Assembly (NCBI GenBank): GCA_021464245.1
Contig: JADCRB010000003.1
Coordinates: forward strand, 62,001-126,000
Direction: 5' to 3'
DNA length: 64,000 bases
From: Carallia brachiata
Lineage: Eukaryota > Streptophyta > Magnoliopsida > Malpighiales > Rhizophoraceae
A model generated the notes under the pieces. That model searched no databases. It saw nothing but the letters and a program-made list of their open reading frames with translations, and was not told where the DNA came from. Made by a program: the position numbers and the translations under genes. Positions 44,660 through 57,207 of this stretch are shown one piece after another (the first letter of the stretch is position 1; each line of letters opens with the position of its first letter).

Positions 44660-47600
44660 ACCTTTTTATATATGGTTAGAATCATCAAAGATTTTATAGG
44701 ATTCAGGAAATAATTTTTGATATAATTTCGATATTATTGTTATTATTTATAATTATTTTTCTTTTTTCTTTATGTACAGTCTTTCTATATAAATTGAGGT
44801 CACCTTTATATAACGAACAGACAAATATTAATCTCTCAAAAAGTCTCTCCAAACCTTTATCATGATATCATATCAGAGCCCTTCTCGATTTATTGAGACA
44901 AAAATTGCTCCACATCATTCGGCTTCGTTGATTGTTGGTCATGTATATCCGGTTCTTTTATTATTGGTGTTTCACTTTCTACTTCTAGTGGTGCTGTTCA
45001 TCCGGCTTTGTCATTATTGCCGGCGGTCACCCCATAGTCCATTCACTTTTGTGGCTCGCAATTCTAGATTCTCAAATTTGGTGGGCTTTTGGACCCATTT
45101 TCTTTCCGATTTTTCACACAAAAGTTATAGAAATCCATTCTATAGGACACAAGAAGCTCAACGCTGTAAAAAATGCCTCAATCAGAGTCTGCACGTGTGC
45201 CATCACATGCCTTGCCAGAAGTCTACCGGTGATCCACTCTTAGCCATGCGCTAGTAGGATTTGGAGGTTGAAGACGACCACGTCATCAGCCACGTGTCTG
45301 TCACATCATTATTATTGCCACGTGTTAGAATATTATTGGCCACCTTTTGCCAGGACATTGTAGACGTGTTTATCCACGTGTTCGTGATGTCAGCCAATTT
45401 GACTGCCACGTCAGTAACCGTTGACTGAACCAGTTCAAATATTTGACTGTCCGGTTCAACCACTTTTGGCATGATTTAATCAGTTTAGATCGGTTTTTAA
45501 GGTTTTTTGACATCCTCTTTTTATTTTTGAGGTCTGTTTCTTCAAACTCTGACTATACAGACTGGTTTTGGTACGTCTTATACTTGATTCTGCACAGTTT
45601 ATCTCTATTTGACTGCTGATATAAAAAAAATTTGAAACCTCTATGCCGATAAACACTATTTTGATGAGACAAATTATGTTCTATGGTCCCAAGAGATGTA
45701 CAGCATCCTAAAGGGGCGCAAACTCTGACCTTATGTTAGTGACTTAGTGGAGATATTCCAAAGCCTGCTTCAGCAAAAGACAAAGAAAAGGTAGAGTCAT
45801 CTGAGAAGTTGGATGAGCAGCTTGAGGAATGGGAGAGCAACAATCACAAAATCCTCACATTGTTTCGAAATACTTGTGTTCCGATCATTAAACTTCAATC
45901 TGGTTGTCTTTGTACAGTGAAGGAAGTATGGGATCTGTTAGCTTCCAGATATTCTATTTGTGATGTTGCACATCAGTATCAGTTCCTCGGTAATCTCTAT
46001 CATTTAAAACAACAGTCGGGTCAGTCTATCAATACTTTTCTATCTCAAATGCATGTTATATGGAACCAACTAGCACTTGTTGAACCTGTATGGGATTATC
46101 CCTTTGATGCTGTTAAATTCTCACAGTATAAAGATAGAATGAGGATCATGCAATTTCTTATGGCTCTTATTGATGATTATAAACTTGTGCGAGCTTCTCT
46201 ATCACAATCCATTACCTTCTTTGGAAAGTGTAGTTGTTAAACTACTCTTTGAGGAAACTTGTTTAGCCACCATGCGGGCTCATCGTCCTACTACACCTGC
46301 TCCTGTTGATACTATTTTGCTCACATTTTCTTCCTCCACTCAGCGTCATTTTATACCTGCTCCTGCTAACAATGTCCTATTTACCTCTTCTCCATCTAAT
46401 TAGCGTAAATTGAGTTGTCACTATTTTCATAAATCAGGGCATCACATCTCAGAATGCTGCAAGTTGCTAGCCAAGAACCAGTCAGGTTCTACACAGTCAA
46501 GCAATTGTAGAGGTAATTTTAGTAAAATTGTTGTTGCTACCACTACTGTTACTGAGAATTTGTCCACTGATCTCGAAACTCTCTTAAGCTAAGTTGACTT
46601 TGATACCCTCAAACATGCCTTAACTAAATCTAGTAATTCCTCTTCTGCCCTATCAGTTGTTCTAGGTAAATCCAAATCTTGGTTCTTTGACTTTGAATGT
46701 TATAATTATACGACCTCTAATATTATACTTTTTCAGTCAAAACAAGTGTTCCCGTATGCACCTATCATTTATACTATTGATAATTCTCCAATGCATGTTA
46801 GTCATACTAGCAACATTTCTACTCCAAACTTAGCTTTATCTGATACCTTCTTAGCTGTCAATCTTACCTTAAATCTTATTTTTGTGGTCAATTGTGTGAC
46901 TTTGGTCTTGACTTACACTTCTCTTCTACTATTGTCGCGTGTAGGATCCAAAGACAGGTCAAATTCTTGGGACAGGCCGTAAAGTTGGACGCTTGTTTGA
47001 AGTTGCCCCTTGATAATTCCTAATTCATCTAATAATCATTATGCTGCATCTGTTTCCTCTACATTTTGGCATTCTCGTCTTGGTCATATTTCTCATTCCA
47101 AATTGAGTCCTTTAATTTCAAGTGGTGTTTTAGGTTCTGTTAAACATGTTGAGACTTATTGTGTTACATGTCAACTTACAAAACATCATGTTTTACCTTT
47201 TAATAACAGTGATTCTATTTCTTCTGCACCATTTGATTTGATTCATTCTAATAGTTGGGGACCCTCTCTTATTGATACTATGGGTGGATCACGTTACTTT
47301 GTGATATTTATTGATAATTACTCACGCTATACATGGTTTTATCTTATGAAGAATTATTTTGAGCTATTAGATATCTATTCACAATTTGCTACTATGATCA
47401 AAACTTAGTTTTCTCAAAATATCAAATTGTTTCATATTGATAATGCCATGGAATACCAAAAACTCCAAATTTTTGCAGCTTCTTTCTCAATCTAGTACCA
47501 TTATACATTGCTCTTGTCCAGGTACCTCATAGCAGAATGGACATGCCAAATGCAAATATCACTACATCCTAGACACAATTCGAGCCCTTATCATTTCTAC

Positions 47601-48983
47601 TTTTTATCCTGAACGATTTTGGGGAGAAACTGCTCTTACAGTTGTATATACAATCAATCGAGTTCCATCCAAAGTTATCAACGGTGTGTCCCCTTTTGAG
47701 CCCTTTTATGGTACATTACCTTTCTATCAATCTCTTCGAGTCTTTGGTTATGCTTGTTTTGTACTATTAAAACCTTATGAAAAAACCAAGTTAGATTCTC
47801 GAGTTCGCTTGTGTTACTTTTTGGGTTATGGGATTGAACACAAATGATATTGACGTTGGGATATGGTCTCCAAACATTTTCGCATTTCTCGTCATGTCAT
47901 TTTTTGGGAACATAAGATATTTTTTTCTCTTTCCTCTTTTCAGTTAAATGCTTCCTCATAATTATTTTTCACTGATCCTTCTGTTGACTTGCTGACAAAC
48001 ACTTCATCACAATCTTTTACTGCCATGAATCTTTTTCCTTTTAGTTTTGATACAGGTTCAATAGGTAGTAGACCACCGGCTAATCCTGAAGCATCTTCCA
48101 TATCTGTGGATCCTACACCTTCCATTGAGTCTTCCTCTAAGCCTCAACTTGAACGCCATTCTTCGCGAGTGAGTAAACTACTTTCTCATCTTAAAGATTT
48201 TGTTGTTTATTCCACCGTTGCCACTTTAGATAAACTTCAAACTTATCGAGAGGCAAGTACTAACCCTTTGTGATAGCAAGCAATGGTAGAAGAATTGCAG
48301 GCCTTATCTAAAACTCACACCTGGGATTTGGTTGAACTACCTCTTGGTAAATCAGCTACTGGATGCAAGTGGGTCTACAAGATTAAAACCAAATCAGATG
48401 GATCTATTGAATGTTATAAACTCGATTAATGGCTAAAGGTTTTACTCAAGAGTATGAGATTGACTATAAGGAGACTTTTACTCTAGCAGCACGAATCACA
48501 TCAGTCCAGAGTTTGTTAGCAGTTGCTGCAATTCGACATTGGAAAGTTTTTCAAATAGATGTTAAGAATGTCTTTCTTAATGGAGATCTTACGGAGGAAG
48601 TTTACATGCAACCTCCACCTGGATATGATCATCCCTTCAATATGGTCTGCCATCTTTGCTGAGCACTCTATGGTCTCAAATAGGCATTTTGGGTATGGTT
48701 TGCCAAATTCAGTACAATTGTGCACCAGTTTGGTTTTTCTTCTATCCCTTACGGTACTTCTTTGTTAATGCGCAAAAGTGCTAATGGAATCATTTTACTC
48801 TTACTTTATGTTAATGATATGATTACCATAGAAGATGATTTGCAGGGCATTAATGATTTCAAGTGGTATCTCAGTCAACAATTTGAGATGAAGGATCTTA
48901 GTTTACTCAATTATTTCTGGGTTTAGAAGTTTCTTTTAATTTTATAGGATATTATTTGTCTCAAGCCAAATATGTCTCTGATT
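44660..48983 (+). mobile_element. copia element, copy 2, truncated on the right
   Basis: It has the same left target sequence AGCCA (44655-44659), 5' LTR (44660-44862), ACGT-rich leader (about 45270-45420), gag, integrase and reverse transcriptase remnants as copy 1, with the YVND box at about 48807-48818. It lacks most of the RNase H region, the purine tract and the 3' LTR because the duplicated segment ends at 48983. Two tryptophan codons that are TGA in copy 1 are still TGG here. Confidence 0.85.
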
Positions 48984-50020
48984 TGGCCTCTCAGTTTGGC
49001 CCAATAACCAAAAATTAAACAATAATTAAAAAAAAAAGTGGTAGTTTTATTTCATTTGGAGAATTTGTTCACAAAAAAAATGTAAAAAATTTTAGTGATG
49101 GCCTTGCAGGGGAATGTCTGGCCAATGAGTCTTTGTTCTATGTTATTGCTGCTTGTATTGTCTCGCATTGGGCCTCAATTACGCAAAACTTTCAGGCATC
49201 TAGACTCATTACAATGATGGACAAAGCCTGGCGACTTCGTTCATTCAAGGCACTTGATGACAGAATGTAAAGCTTACCAAGTCAAGGTTGGTGCCAATGG
49301 TATGGCTATGTTCAACTTTGAACAACCCTTTGTTTGTGACTCTTCAGGAGAATTGGGTGATATCACTGGATTATATGATTGATTGGGAAGTTCTTCCCTC
49401 GAATCTTGTTTGTACTAAATTTGCCAATGAAAAGTCTGAAGAATTGAAGCAAAATTTGCCAATGGAAAGTCTGAAGAATTGAAGCAAAATATATTGTATG
49501 GTCTCGTTGAGAGGGGGGTAGATTTATGAGATCTGTGGAACCAAATGCTAATGCAAATGGATTACATGGTGAACATTCTCACGTGCTAAGACTGTGTTAG
49601 ATGACTAGATAATAGACGCCAGATTGGACGTTTTAATGTAATAGAATTACATAGTGAATATTCCCCAAGTTCTATCACTTTTTTGCATTTGTGTAAACTT
49701 TTATCATTGACTGTGATTTGTATTAGTTTTAAGAGATAGTGAATTTATGAATTGGACAACTTGAGGCAAATGTAAATACTTCAGATTATTGATAGGTTTT
49801 TTTTATTTAAATGACAAATTGTCTTATATGCTAGGAGATTATACTCCGTGGATTAATATGTTTTGTATAAATGAAATTTGAGTTGTGCTTTTTTTAAGGA
49901 CATCAATTCTTCATTTGCTGTCTCAAGAATGGAGTATAACTTGGTACTAATATGTCTGCATATACAACCGTATAAGCCCATATGGAGAGAGATTGCTAAA
50001 ATAAAACAAAAAAAATAATG

Positions 50021-50087
<67 letters not shown>

Positions 50088-50330
50088 ATGATAGAGATAT
50101 ATGAGAGAAAGGAGAGCAAAATGATAGGGAGAGAAAAAAAAGAAGAAGAGAAAATTTTATAAAAATCAAAATTTCAGTATTTCATTTTACAAAATTTCAC
50201 CAAACACAGAAAATTATTTTCAGTATTACAGCCAAACACTGAAACAGAAAATAATATTTCAGAATTTCATTATCCTCAGCAAATGATATCCCAGAATTTC
50301 ATTTTCCTCAGCAAACAAACAGACCCTTAG
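48984..50330. other. Junction region and upstream intron of the FKBP gene
   Basis: No complete gene is visible. About 49100-49400 holds a degenerate coding relic with MDKAWRLRSF and VGANGMAMFNFEQPF in different frames, reminiscent of the DUF4283 domain of plant LINE ORF1 proteins. A 33-bp tandem duplication lies at about 49421-49490 and a long GA microsatellite at 50022-50084. The right edge (about 50160-50327) looks like the end of a MITE, finishing CAAACAAACAGACCC next to TTAG. Confidence 0.4.
50022..50084. repeat. (GA)n microsatellite
   Basis: About 30 GA units, the longest dinucleotide tract in the window. It is probably in an intron or upstream spacer of the FKBP gene and is likely to be polymorphic. 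Confidence 0.9.
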
Positions 50331-51501
50331 TTGAATTCAATTATGTATGCCGACGGTCAAATAGTTATTTTGTTCATAGGTAAATTTTATAACTTTCTAA
50401 TCATTTTAGATATCTGGTTAATGTTTTATTTATTCTGTGAAATATGTTATGCCGCTAATCACGGGCTTTGCTTTCAGTCATATTTCAGCATCATTAAGTT
50501 TTTAATTAGACCATTATTTTAAATCTCTTCATGCGGTTGATTACAGAACCGTGGATCTATTTAGTGGAGAAAGCTCACCTGTAATACTTACTTTGGATGA
50601 AAAGCAGGTGTGTAAAATGTTCCTAATTCATGGTAATCTTTTCATAAAAGTTGACTAAAATTTTGCTTCCAGATTATATTGAATGGAAAGAGCATACAAG
50701 GCCAAAAGCATTACATATCTTGAAGTGAATAGGATGTGGGGGTGCTTTTCTTCTTGCTGTAGCAAAGACTGAGACTTTTTGTGATCATATGGGCTGTATT
50801 TTTCCCATCATTTAAATCATATTTTGATCATCATCATTACAATCTGATAGATCATTGAGGGTTGGAACAAAAGGCTCATCCCTTCTAATCTTTGACATCA
50901 TCATTTAATTTACAAGTTTATCATATACATGTTTAAAAATTTGTCCTTTTGACAGATTATTGAGGGCCTGAAAGAGGTCTTGATTGGCATGAGGGTTGGA
51001 GGTATGTTCTAGACTTTTAGTCTTTAGATTTATAAGCATACATTCTAATTATGGTCAATGACTGCATTGACTCACATATGAAATTTTAAAGCCAACTTTT
51101 TTAAATTTGCTGGTACATTATTAACATCAAGATTATCATCACTTCTTGGTCTATGCTCTGCCTTTCCCAATTTTTGAATTCATGAACACACACATAGTAT
51201 ATTTTTCCTTTCAGGGAAAAGAAGAGCATTGATACCTCCTTCTGTGGGATACGTAAACGAAAACTTAAAACCTATTCCAGATAAGGTTCGGTTAATTTCT
51301 GGTTTTCGAAAACTCTAAAAAAATCCATGTGATACTTTGTTATTTTTATTTGCAAACTCTTTCTGTTGCATACACTAGGAAAGTTAACAACGCAAATTAG
51401 AATGTCAATGTCTGTGGTTGCAGTTTGGCCCGCGCCGGAGTCTTCTTTCTCATGCAGGCGAGCCTCTAATATCTGAAGTGCAGCTATTGAAAGTCCTTTG
51501 A
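50331..51501 (+). CDS. FKBP-type peptidyl-prolyl isomerase, 3' part (five exons)
   Basis: Exons 50331-50379, 50547-50607, 50956-51001, 51215-51285 and 51424-51501 join in one frame across GT-AG introns. They encode YVCRRSNSYFVH, TVDLFSGESSPVILTLDEKQ, IIEGLKEVLIGMRVGG, KRRALIPPSVGYVNENLKP and FGPRRSLLSHAGEP, ending EVQLLKVL and TGA. The GMRVGGKRR-IPPS-GY and EVQLLK blocks are FKBP signatures; the FGPRRSLLSHA insert suggests a plastid thylakoid-lumen FKBP (FKBP16-1-like is my best guess, unconfirmed). The final strand has ISEV where IFEV is usual, and the duplicated tail at about 150 keeps TTT (F). The 5' exons and transit peptide are not seen. The break at 48983 may have removed them, or a long intron may hide them. 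Confidence 0.75.
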
Positions 51502-51999
51502 ATCTGTCTTCACTAATAATTGTATCCATTTTTTTTTTCATGTAATTCGAACTTTCTGGGGTTTGAAATGACAGAGTGAAGAGTAACTATTGTGTTCTAC
51601 GATGATTTGTCAATTGATTTGCAACATAAGAACTTTTAATTTTGAAGTTTTAGGTTGATCAATTTCTGTATAATGAGATTGATTTAGAGGGGGAAAAAAA
51701 ACCTATTATACTTTTTATCACTTGTTAAGCACTTAAAACGATTATTATATGGATCAACATTGCTATAATTGTATTAATTCCTATTTTCATAATTATATTG
51801 ATTTCACTAGTACCATCAATTTTCCTTTTTTTTAAATTTTTATTTTCCTAAATAAGCAACTGTCAATAATTTCGTGTTTAATTCATGTAATTTTGATATC
51901 TTTTCAAATTCATTTAATTGACTCTGAGTAAGATTCAACTGAGACTTTTAACTCTGAATTGCATGCAATTCAATATCAATTTTGCATTGATTGGTTGGA

Positions 52000-52039
<40 letters not shown>

Positions 52040-52510
52040 TTGGGTCTTGGTTGGAGCCTTTGGTACTTGGGGTTGTAGAAAATCGGTTGGGCTAAGTAGC
52101 CAACCCATAAAATGTTTTGTCTTTGCCCAGACAAGTGAGCTCTCTTCGGCCCTGCAGCAAATTTAATCCAAATAAAATAAGCCCACTGATAGATCGAAAT
52201 CCGAGCTTGCCATTTAGGAAACTTTAAAGTTCTGGGCTGTGAGGAAAATGGATATCGTTGCCCAAAGCCGGTCAATTTCCGGATCGGGTTTCCGGGATAA
52301 TCCGAATCCATGAACGCTTCCGATCTGATCTGAATGTCTAGTCTCCAAACTCTCCTCCATCTCCATGAGCTAAGCCTGCGCCTGGAGTTTACTTTTTTTT
52401 TTTTAATTTTCAAACTTTTTTCTTTTCTTGGGGGAAAGTCTCCAAGAGGGGTTTGTTTGTTTCTCGAGAAAAAAAAAGGAGTATTTACTATTTAGTATTT
52501 ACAAAGACAA
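51502..52510. other. Spacer between the FKBP and SFT2-like genes
   Basis: The spacer corresponds to about 186-1010 of the first copy. It includes a TA microsatellite followed by a T tract (about 52000-52040), and the SFT2 promoter and leader should lie in its right part. No gene is present. Copy 1 is joined differently within its right end. Confidence 0.55.
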
Positions 52511-53980
52511 ATGCAGAAAATAACACGAGCTTGGTTCACGGGCAGCAATAGGGAAGATCAACAGAAAAAACCGGCATCATCTTTACTGGCCGATTGGAAT
52601 TCCTACGCAGCCTCCAGAGATGACGGCGGCAGCACCGGATTCGGGATCGATCTCGAATCAGAGGTCCGGTCCGCAAACGACACCGTTACTGGCACCTTCA
52701 ACGTGTAAGCAAAGCTCCCTTCTTTTTTTCTTTATTTTTTTTTCTTGATTTTGTAATGCTTGGAATGGGTGGGTTAAAGTTCGGTGTGCGTTTTATTTGC
52801 AATTTTTGGTGATCGGATACGTTTCACGATGGCCAATCCAGTTCTGTTCCGCCCAAAATTGTTCCTTTCCGGCCGATCTTGTTCCGGTCAAGGCTTTGAA
52901 CTAAAGAATTTCTTTCAATCAACTCTTTGAACTAAAGGATTTCTTTCAATCAACTATGTAATCTTGAAATTAATCAATTTTAGGTCTGGATTGGGACAAT
53001 AACTCTCTAGTGTTATATATAGATGAATTTTGATGTGTCCTTCCTTGTACTTAGGATTATGGCGATCCAAATTGTTAAGTTATTGCTCTTTGCTTGTTTT
53101 GCATTTGAATGAATCTTTGATTTTTATTTTTATTTTTATTTCACTTTTTAGAGTTTCTAAAGGAGTGAGAGATATATATACCTGGGAATTTGCAGTCTGC
53201 CACCAGTAGCATTCCTTCAGGAGAATCCCTTGTGTACTTTGGTTTATTTCTGGCAACTGGGGTGTCCTTCGTCTTCATTGCCTTTGCTATGTTCCTTCCA
53301 GTGATTGTGCTAATGCCCCAGAGATTCGCAATCTGTTTTACACTTGGCTGTGGATTTATCATCGGTTCGTTCTTTGCACTTAAAGGTCCATCCAGTCAAC
53401 TTGCTCACATGACATCAAAAGTGGTATATTCCAAATCGGAAAAATCCTCACCTTAGTCGCAATTATCATTCTTCGATGGTCGGTTGATGTGGTTTTGATG
53501 TTTCAATGGTGCTATATATGTTTCAATGGTGCTTCACATCTACATTCTCTCTGTTCTGTTTTCCGTAATACTATTTATTTTGTCTTCATGCTATTAGTTT
53601 GTTTCTATAAGAGTTGTATTCTGTCTCTTGCTTGTAGTTGGTTTCAATGCTGGTTTTGTTGCAATTTTTATTGGTTATCTTCAAGCTAGGCATGGAATTA
53701 TCCTGAATACTTCCATAGATTAATTAGTAGTCCTTATTGTTTTTATGTAAGAGAAAATTCATCCACGTTCTGTGAGTATATTTACATAATTACGGTTATG
53801 GAAGTGGCCTATCCATTTATCTTATCCAAATAGTTGTCTATAAAAATGATGTATATGTGGTATTGGCTGGTTCTCGCGCTTGCATACTACGCTATCTCCT
53901 ACTTCCCTGGAGGATCTGCTGGAATGAAATTTCTCTCATCTTCCCTTGTCTCGTTGGTGACGAGATGCTTTGGAAGGTGA
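52511..53980 (+). pseudogene. SFT2-like vesicle transport protein gene, frame broken
   Basis: Exon 1 (52511-52704) encodes an SFT2 N-terminus: AWFTGSN, LLADWNSYAASRD and SANDTVTGTFNV. Exon 2 starts at 53152 and continues VSKGVRD in phase. An ATATATA run (about 53173-53180) then carries four extra bases, so the conserved PGNLQSATSSIPSG and the membrane region with FALKGP and QLAHM lie in another frame. Later pieces are IYVSMVLHIYILSVLFS (53514-53564), preceded by a 17-bp local duplication, and a last exon ending ISYFPGGSAGMKFLSSSLVS and RCFGR, with TGA at 53978-53980. SFT2 proteins are small Golgi membrane proteins in vesicle fusion. Gene order and length fit, but the breaks argue against a normal product. 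Confidence 0.75.
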
Positions 53981-56790
53981 TGTTGGCCTCTGTATCTAAT
54001 GGCTACCTTGTACATTTGTCCCTCTTTTTTATTTTCCACCTTTAATTATTCCCTTTTTATGAATTCTACACTAAGTAATTCTTTTTAAGATAAGAACCCA
54101 AAATTTGTAAAATAGAAATTAAAGATCTAATTACTAAAATTCCTCATCTCTTTTATTTATTTATTTATTTTTTGTAAATTCATCAAAAAGTAAGAGTTGC
54201 TTTGTTAATTATAGGTGTAATATCTCCCAAAAGATATTTGTTTTTCGAAAACAAAAGGAAAGAAAAAGAAATGCAAATGGGATTGGGTTAATTTTGTGGA
54301 CATTTTGAAAATACTAGGTAATAACTTTTAGGTAGTAAAAAAAAATATAACGTAATATAAATCATTAAATGATTGAAATTTTTTAAAAAAATAAAAAAAT
54401 AATTATACATTGTTAAATAAATTATGTGACAACTTCACTATTATATAAAATTAAATTGTGTCGTGAATTTTTTTCATTAATTAAGTATAAAAAATGAGCG
54501 GGCAAACGAATTATGTCGATTAATTAATGGATTGAATCCCCACCACAAGGAATTGATGTCATATCCTTTTATAATGGTCATGTGCTCCCTCGCTCTCTTC
54601 GAATTTTTGTCACTTTGTGTAGATTTTTTTTGTCACTTGGTGTCGATAGACTTACAAGAAAAAGAACCTAATCATGCTGGTTGGCATTTTTCGTTTCTGT
54701 TTCAAATGTCGACCAAAATGAGCATGCGAATAATTTTAGGATTGTTTAATATCATCAGCTCGCGCGCTGTATTAGTTTCTCAAATTGGCACCACTCATGG
54801 TGAGTTGAGTGGCTTAAATTTTGTTCCGTTCAGGAGACTCTCTTGGATTCTCTGATGAACATACCTTTATAGATAGAGGATAATGATAATGCATAAGGTC
54901 ATGACAGACATCCTAATATGATTTTAGGAATACTGCATTTGCATGATAGTGACCCTCATAGTATATTTGAATTGATAGAAAATTGTGAGAAAAAAAATAA
55001 TAAATAATAATTTGTAAGAGGAAAAATTAAAGTTAATTGTTTGAATTGATTAAAAATGAATAAAAAAAATTATAAGAAAATAGTATAGCAATAATGATAT
55101 TTTTTAACTTTTCATTTTTCTTTCATTTTCTTTTCTTTTTCTTTTTCATCAAACCAAACACACTATCAATCCAACCCTAACTTTGAGTCCAAATAAAATA
55201 CTGACTAATAAGGTTCCACTTCACAGTCTGCAGAAAGATAGACATAGGGGTAGAGAGAGAGAGAGAGAGAGAGAGACTAAAAAACTACTTACTGAGTGAA
55301 AGGGAAGGAATGAAGGACATATAATAGTATCAAAGAAAATTAAAATCAAGGACTCAAAGTGAGAGTAATTGCAAATTAAAAGATCTAATATTCGAATTCC
55401 AATTTTTCTTTTACCCTTCTCTCCATGCCACTAAGCTACCATCTTCGTAGGACAAAAAAACGAAAATTCAGATCCAAGGATTTCAACATTTATATTTACT
55501 TTGTTGCCCTTTCGTTGGATGTGAAATGGAGCTCTTTTTTTTTTCGCGTGTCAGTTGGGGGTGTTCTTGTTATTGGCAATTCCATACACCCAACTCCCAG
55601 CCCACAATTACATTTCAGTCTTTTCAAGCAATAAATAATATTTAGCTTAAATTTTCATTTTCATTCAATAATTATCAACATTCAATGTATAGTAACTAAC
55701 ATCAATTTAGGAACAATAATTTAAATGGACCAATTGATCAGGACTCCGTATATTTTGCCCTTACAAAATTGCCGTAAGCATTTTTTTCCAAGTTTCCACG
55801 AAACCTTCTCTTAGAAAATATTCTACATATTACAATGAAAAAAACATTCTATGAATCAATCAATAAAATTCTCTAACATACACCTTCAATAAAAATTTCC
55901 CATGCCATGGGGATGTCTTATAACATATTGACTTTCACGTTTAATTTTTAAATTTGCTATGCAAAGTGCTTTACATGTTATACTTTCTAAACCCAAAAAT
56001 AGAAATTGTAACAGAAACCCAATTTATAAGGAAAGGAAGGGTAAAGTAATTTACTGACACAAGGCAGCTAAGAAATTGGTGGCTTTGTCGTGAATAAATT
56101 TCTAGTGGTATATAGATTGTCCCTAACCCTGGAATGAAGACACTTTTTTTACTCATAAACTTTTTGTTATATATATAAGAAGTTTCTCTAAATTGCGTAG
56201 CAAAAAAAAAAAAAAAAAAACCTGTGAACTATAGGCCATGTCAAATACCCTCCCATCCATTAGCATGTTCAGATACCAACATCTCGTCTCTGTTAAGGAG
56301 ACTACACATGTATTTTGGGCACATTATAATTAATTATTATTGAATATTCATCATCTTGATGATAGTGAAAGCATAACCGCAAATTCCAATTCTTGGTCTC
56401 ATTCATTTATAGGGTTGTGTGGTGGCAGCCAGAGACTAATTGGCAACCAACCAGCACAGTAAAATTGTTAGAGCAGTAAATTATAGGTTTGTTTTACTAT
56501 TATACGTTTTAGTTAATTTACGAGGGTAAGCCATTGCTACTTTTTATTGCATGAGTAGTGCGAATGGTACACTTTGTTGGATAATATATGGAGAAGGGTC
56601 AATTTCGTAAATTAATCCAAACACTGGAATCCAAGGCGTCCACTCGCTTTAAAAGGAGATCAACCCCCGCCCCTTTCTTCGTGCAAATCAATACAAAAAA
56701 CTCTTTAAGGAAGCCAGTAAATTCTCAGAGAAGTCTCTCAATCTGCTGTTAGTGGTCTTGCTCATCGACAGCCAAAAAAAAAGAAGAAAA

Positions 56791-57141
56791 ATGGCTCTGT
56801 CCCGCAAAGCTGCGTCAGTTTTTCTGGTCTGCTTTCTGGTGCTGTTGGCAGTGGATTGTCAAGCAAATGCGCGCCAGGTCCTCTCGGCGGCCTGCACAGG
56901 ATTCCCGTCTGAGCTCCGTCCCTGCCTGCCATACCTACGCATCCACAAGGGGAGCCCCGTTGCTCCATCCGGTGACTGCTGCAAGGGAATGGCTCGGCTG
57001 GCAGATTTCTTCCGCCACTACACCGAGCTCGTCTGCGACTGTCTGCAGCAAGTGTACCAGAAGAATCCCATGCGTATGCGTTTCAACCTTCTGTCCCTGC
57101 CGAACGCTTGCGGGGTTTCGGAGGTTCTCTGCACCAACTAA
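56791..57141 (+). CDS. nsLTP-like secreted eight-cysteine protein, copy 3 (variant)
   Basis: This 116-residue frame has the same signal peptide and all eight cysteines as copies 1 and 2. It differs by one substitution (E71 to A) and a local change in the loop before the C-terminal helix, where PDAYF becomes PMRMRF. The latter comes from loss of one G and gain of four bases (ATGCGT repeated), which restores the frame, so the protein gains two arginines and one residue overall while C106 and C113 stay aligned. I chose the start by homology; an in-frame upstream ATG at 56752 exists only because the A tract is a different length here. TATA-like box 56648-56656, AATAAA 57202-57207. Confidence 0.85.
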   Translation: MALSRKAASVFLVCFLVLLAVDCQANARQVLSAACTGFPSELRPCLPYLRIHKGSPVAPSGDCCKGMARLADFFRHYTELVCDCLQQVYQKNPMRMRFNLLSLPNACGVSEVLCTN

Positions 57142-57207
57142 TGCTGCGACAAGTGTCACCAAGAGGGGTTTCAGAGCTGGCTACCAAAGTTTGGCTGTTT
57201 AAATAAA

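Larger units (their letters stand above)
34154..48983 (+). repeat. Large duplicated unit, copy 2 (about 14.8 kb)
   Basis: Almost identical to 2517-17353, with offsets drifting between 31,620 and 31,645 because of small indels. It starts at the TCACCAATTGGAG block (2517 in copy 1), preceded by unrelated sequence and a T tract. It stops abruptly inside the copia element, at GTCTCTGATTT, where unrelated sequence follows. It contains both tandem halves, a SINE, the 68-bp element, nsLTP copy 2 and most of a copia element. Confidence 0.88.

Noticed and set aside
49853..50119. Minus-strand frame rich in Ser-Leu
   Set aside because: It is the GA microsatellite read as a repeated dipeptide, not a protein.
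51976..52413. 145-codon minus-strand frame upstream of the SFT2-like gene
   Set aside because: It is made of a polylysine run from a T tract and TA repeats translated as IYIY. The equivalent region of the first copy has no such frame.
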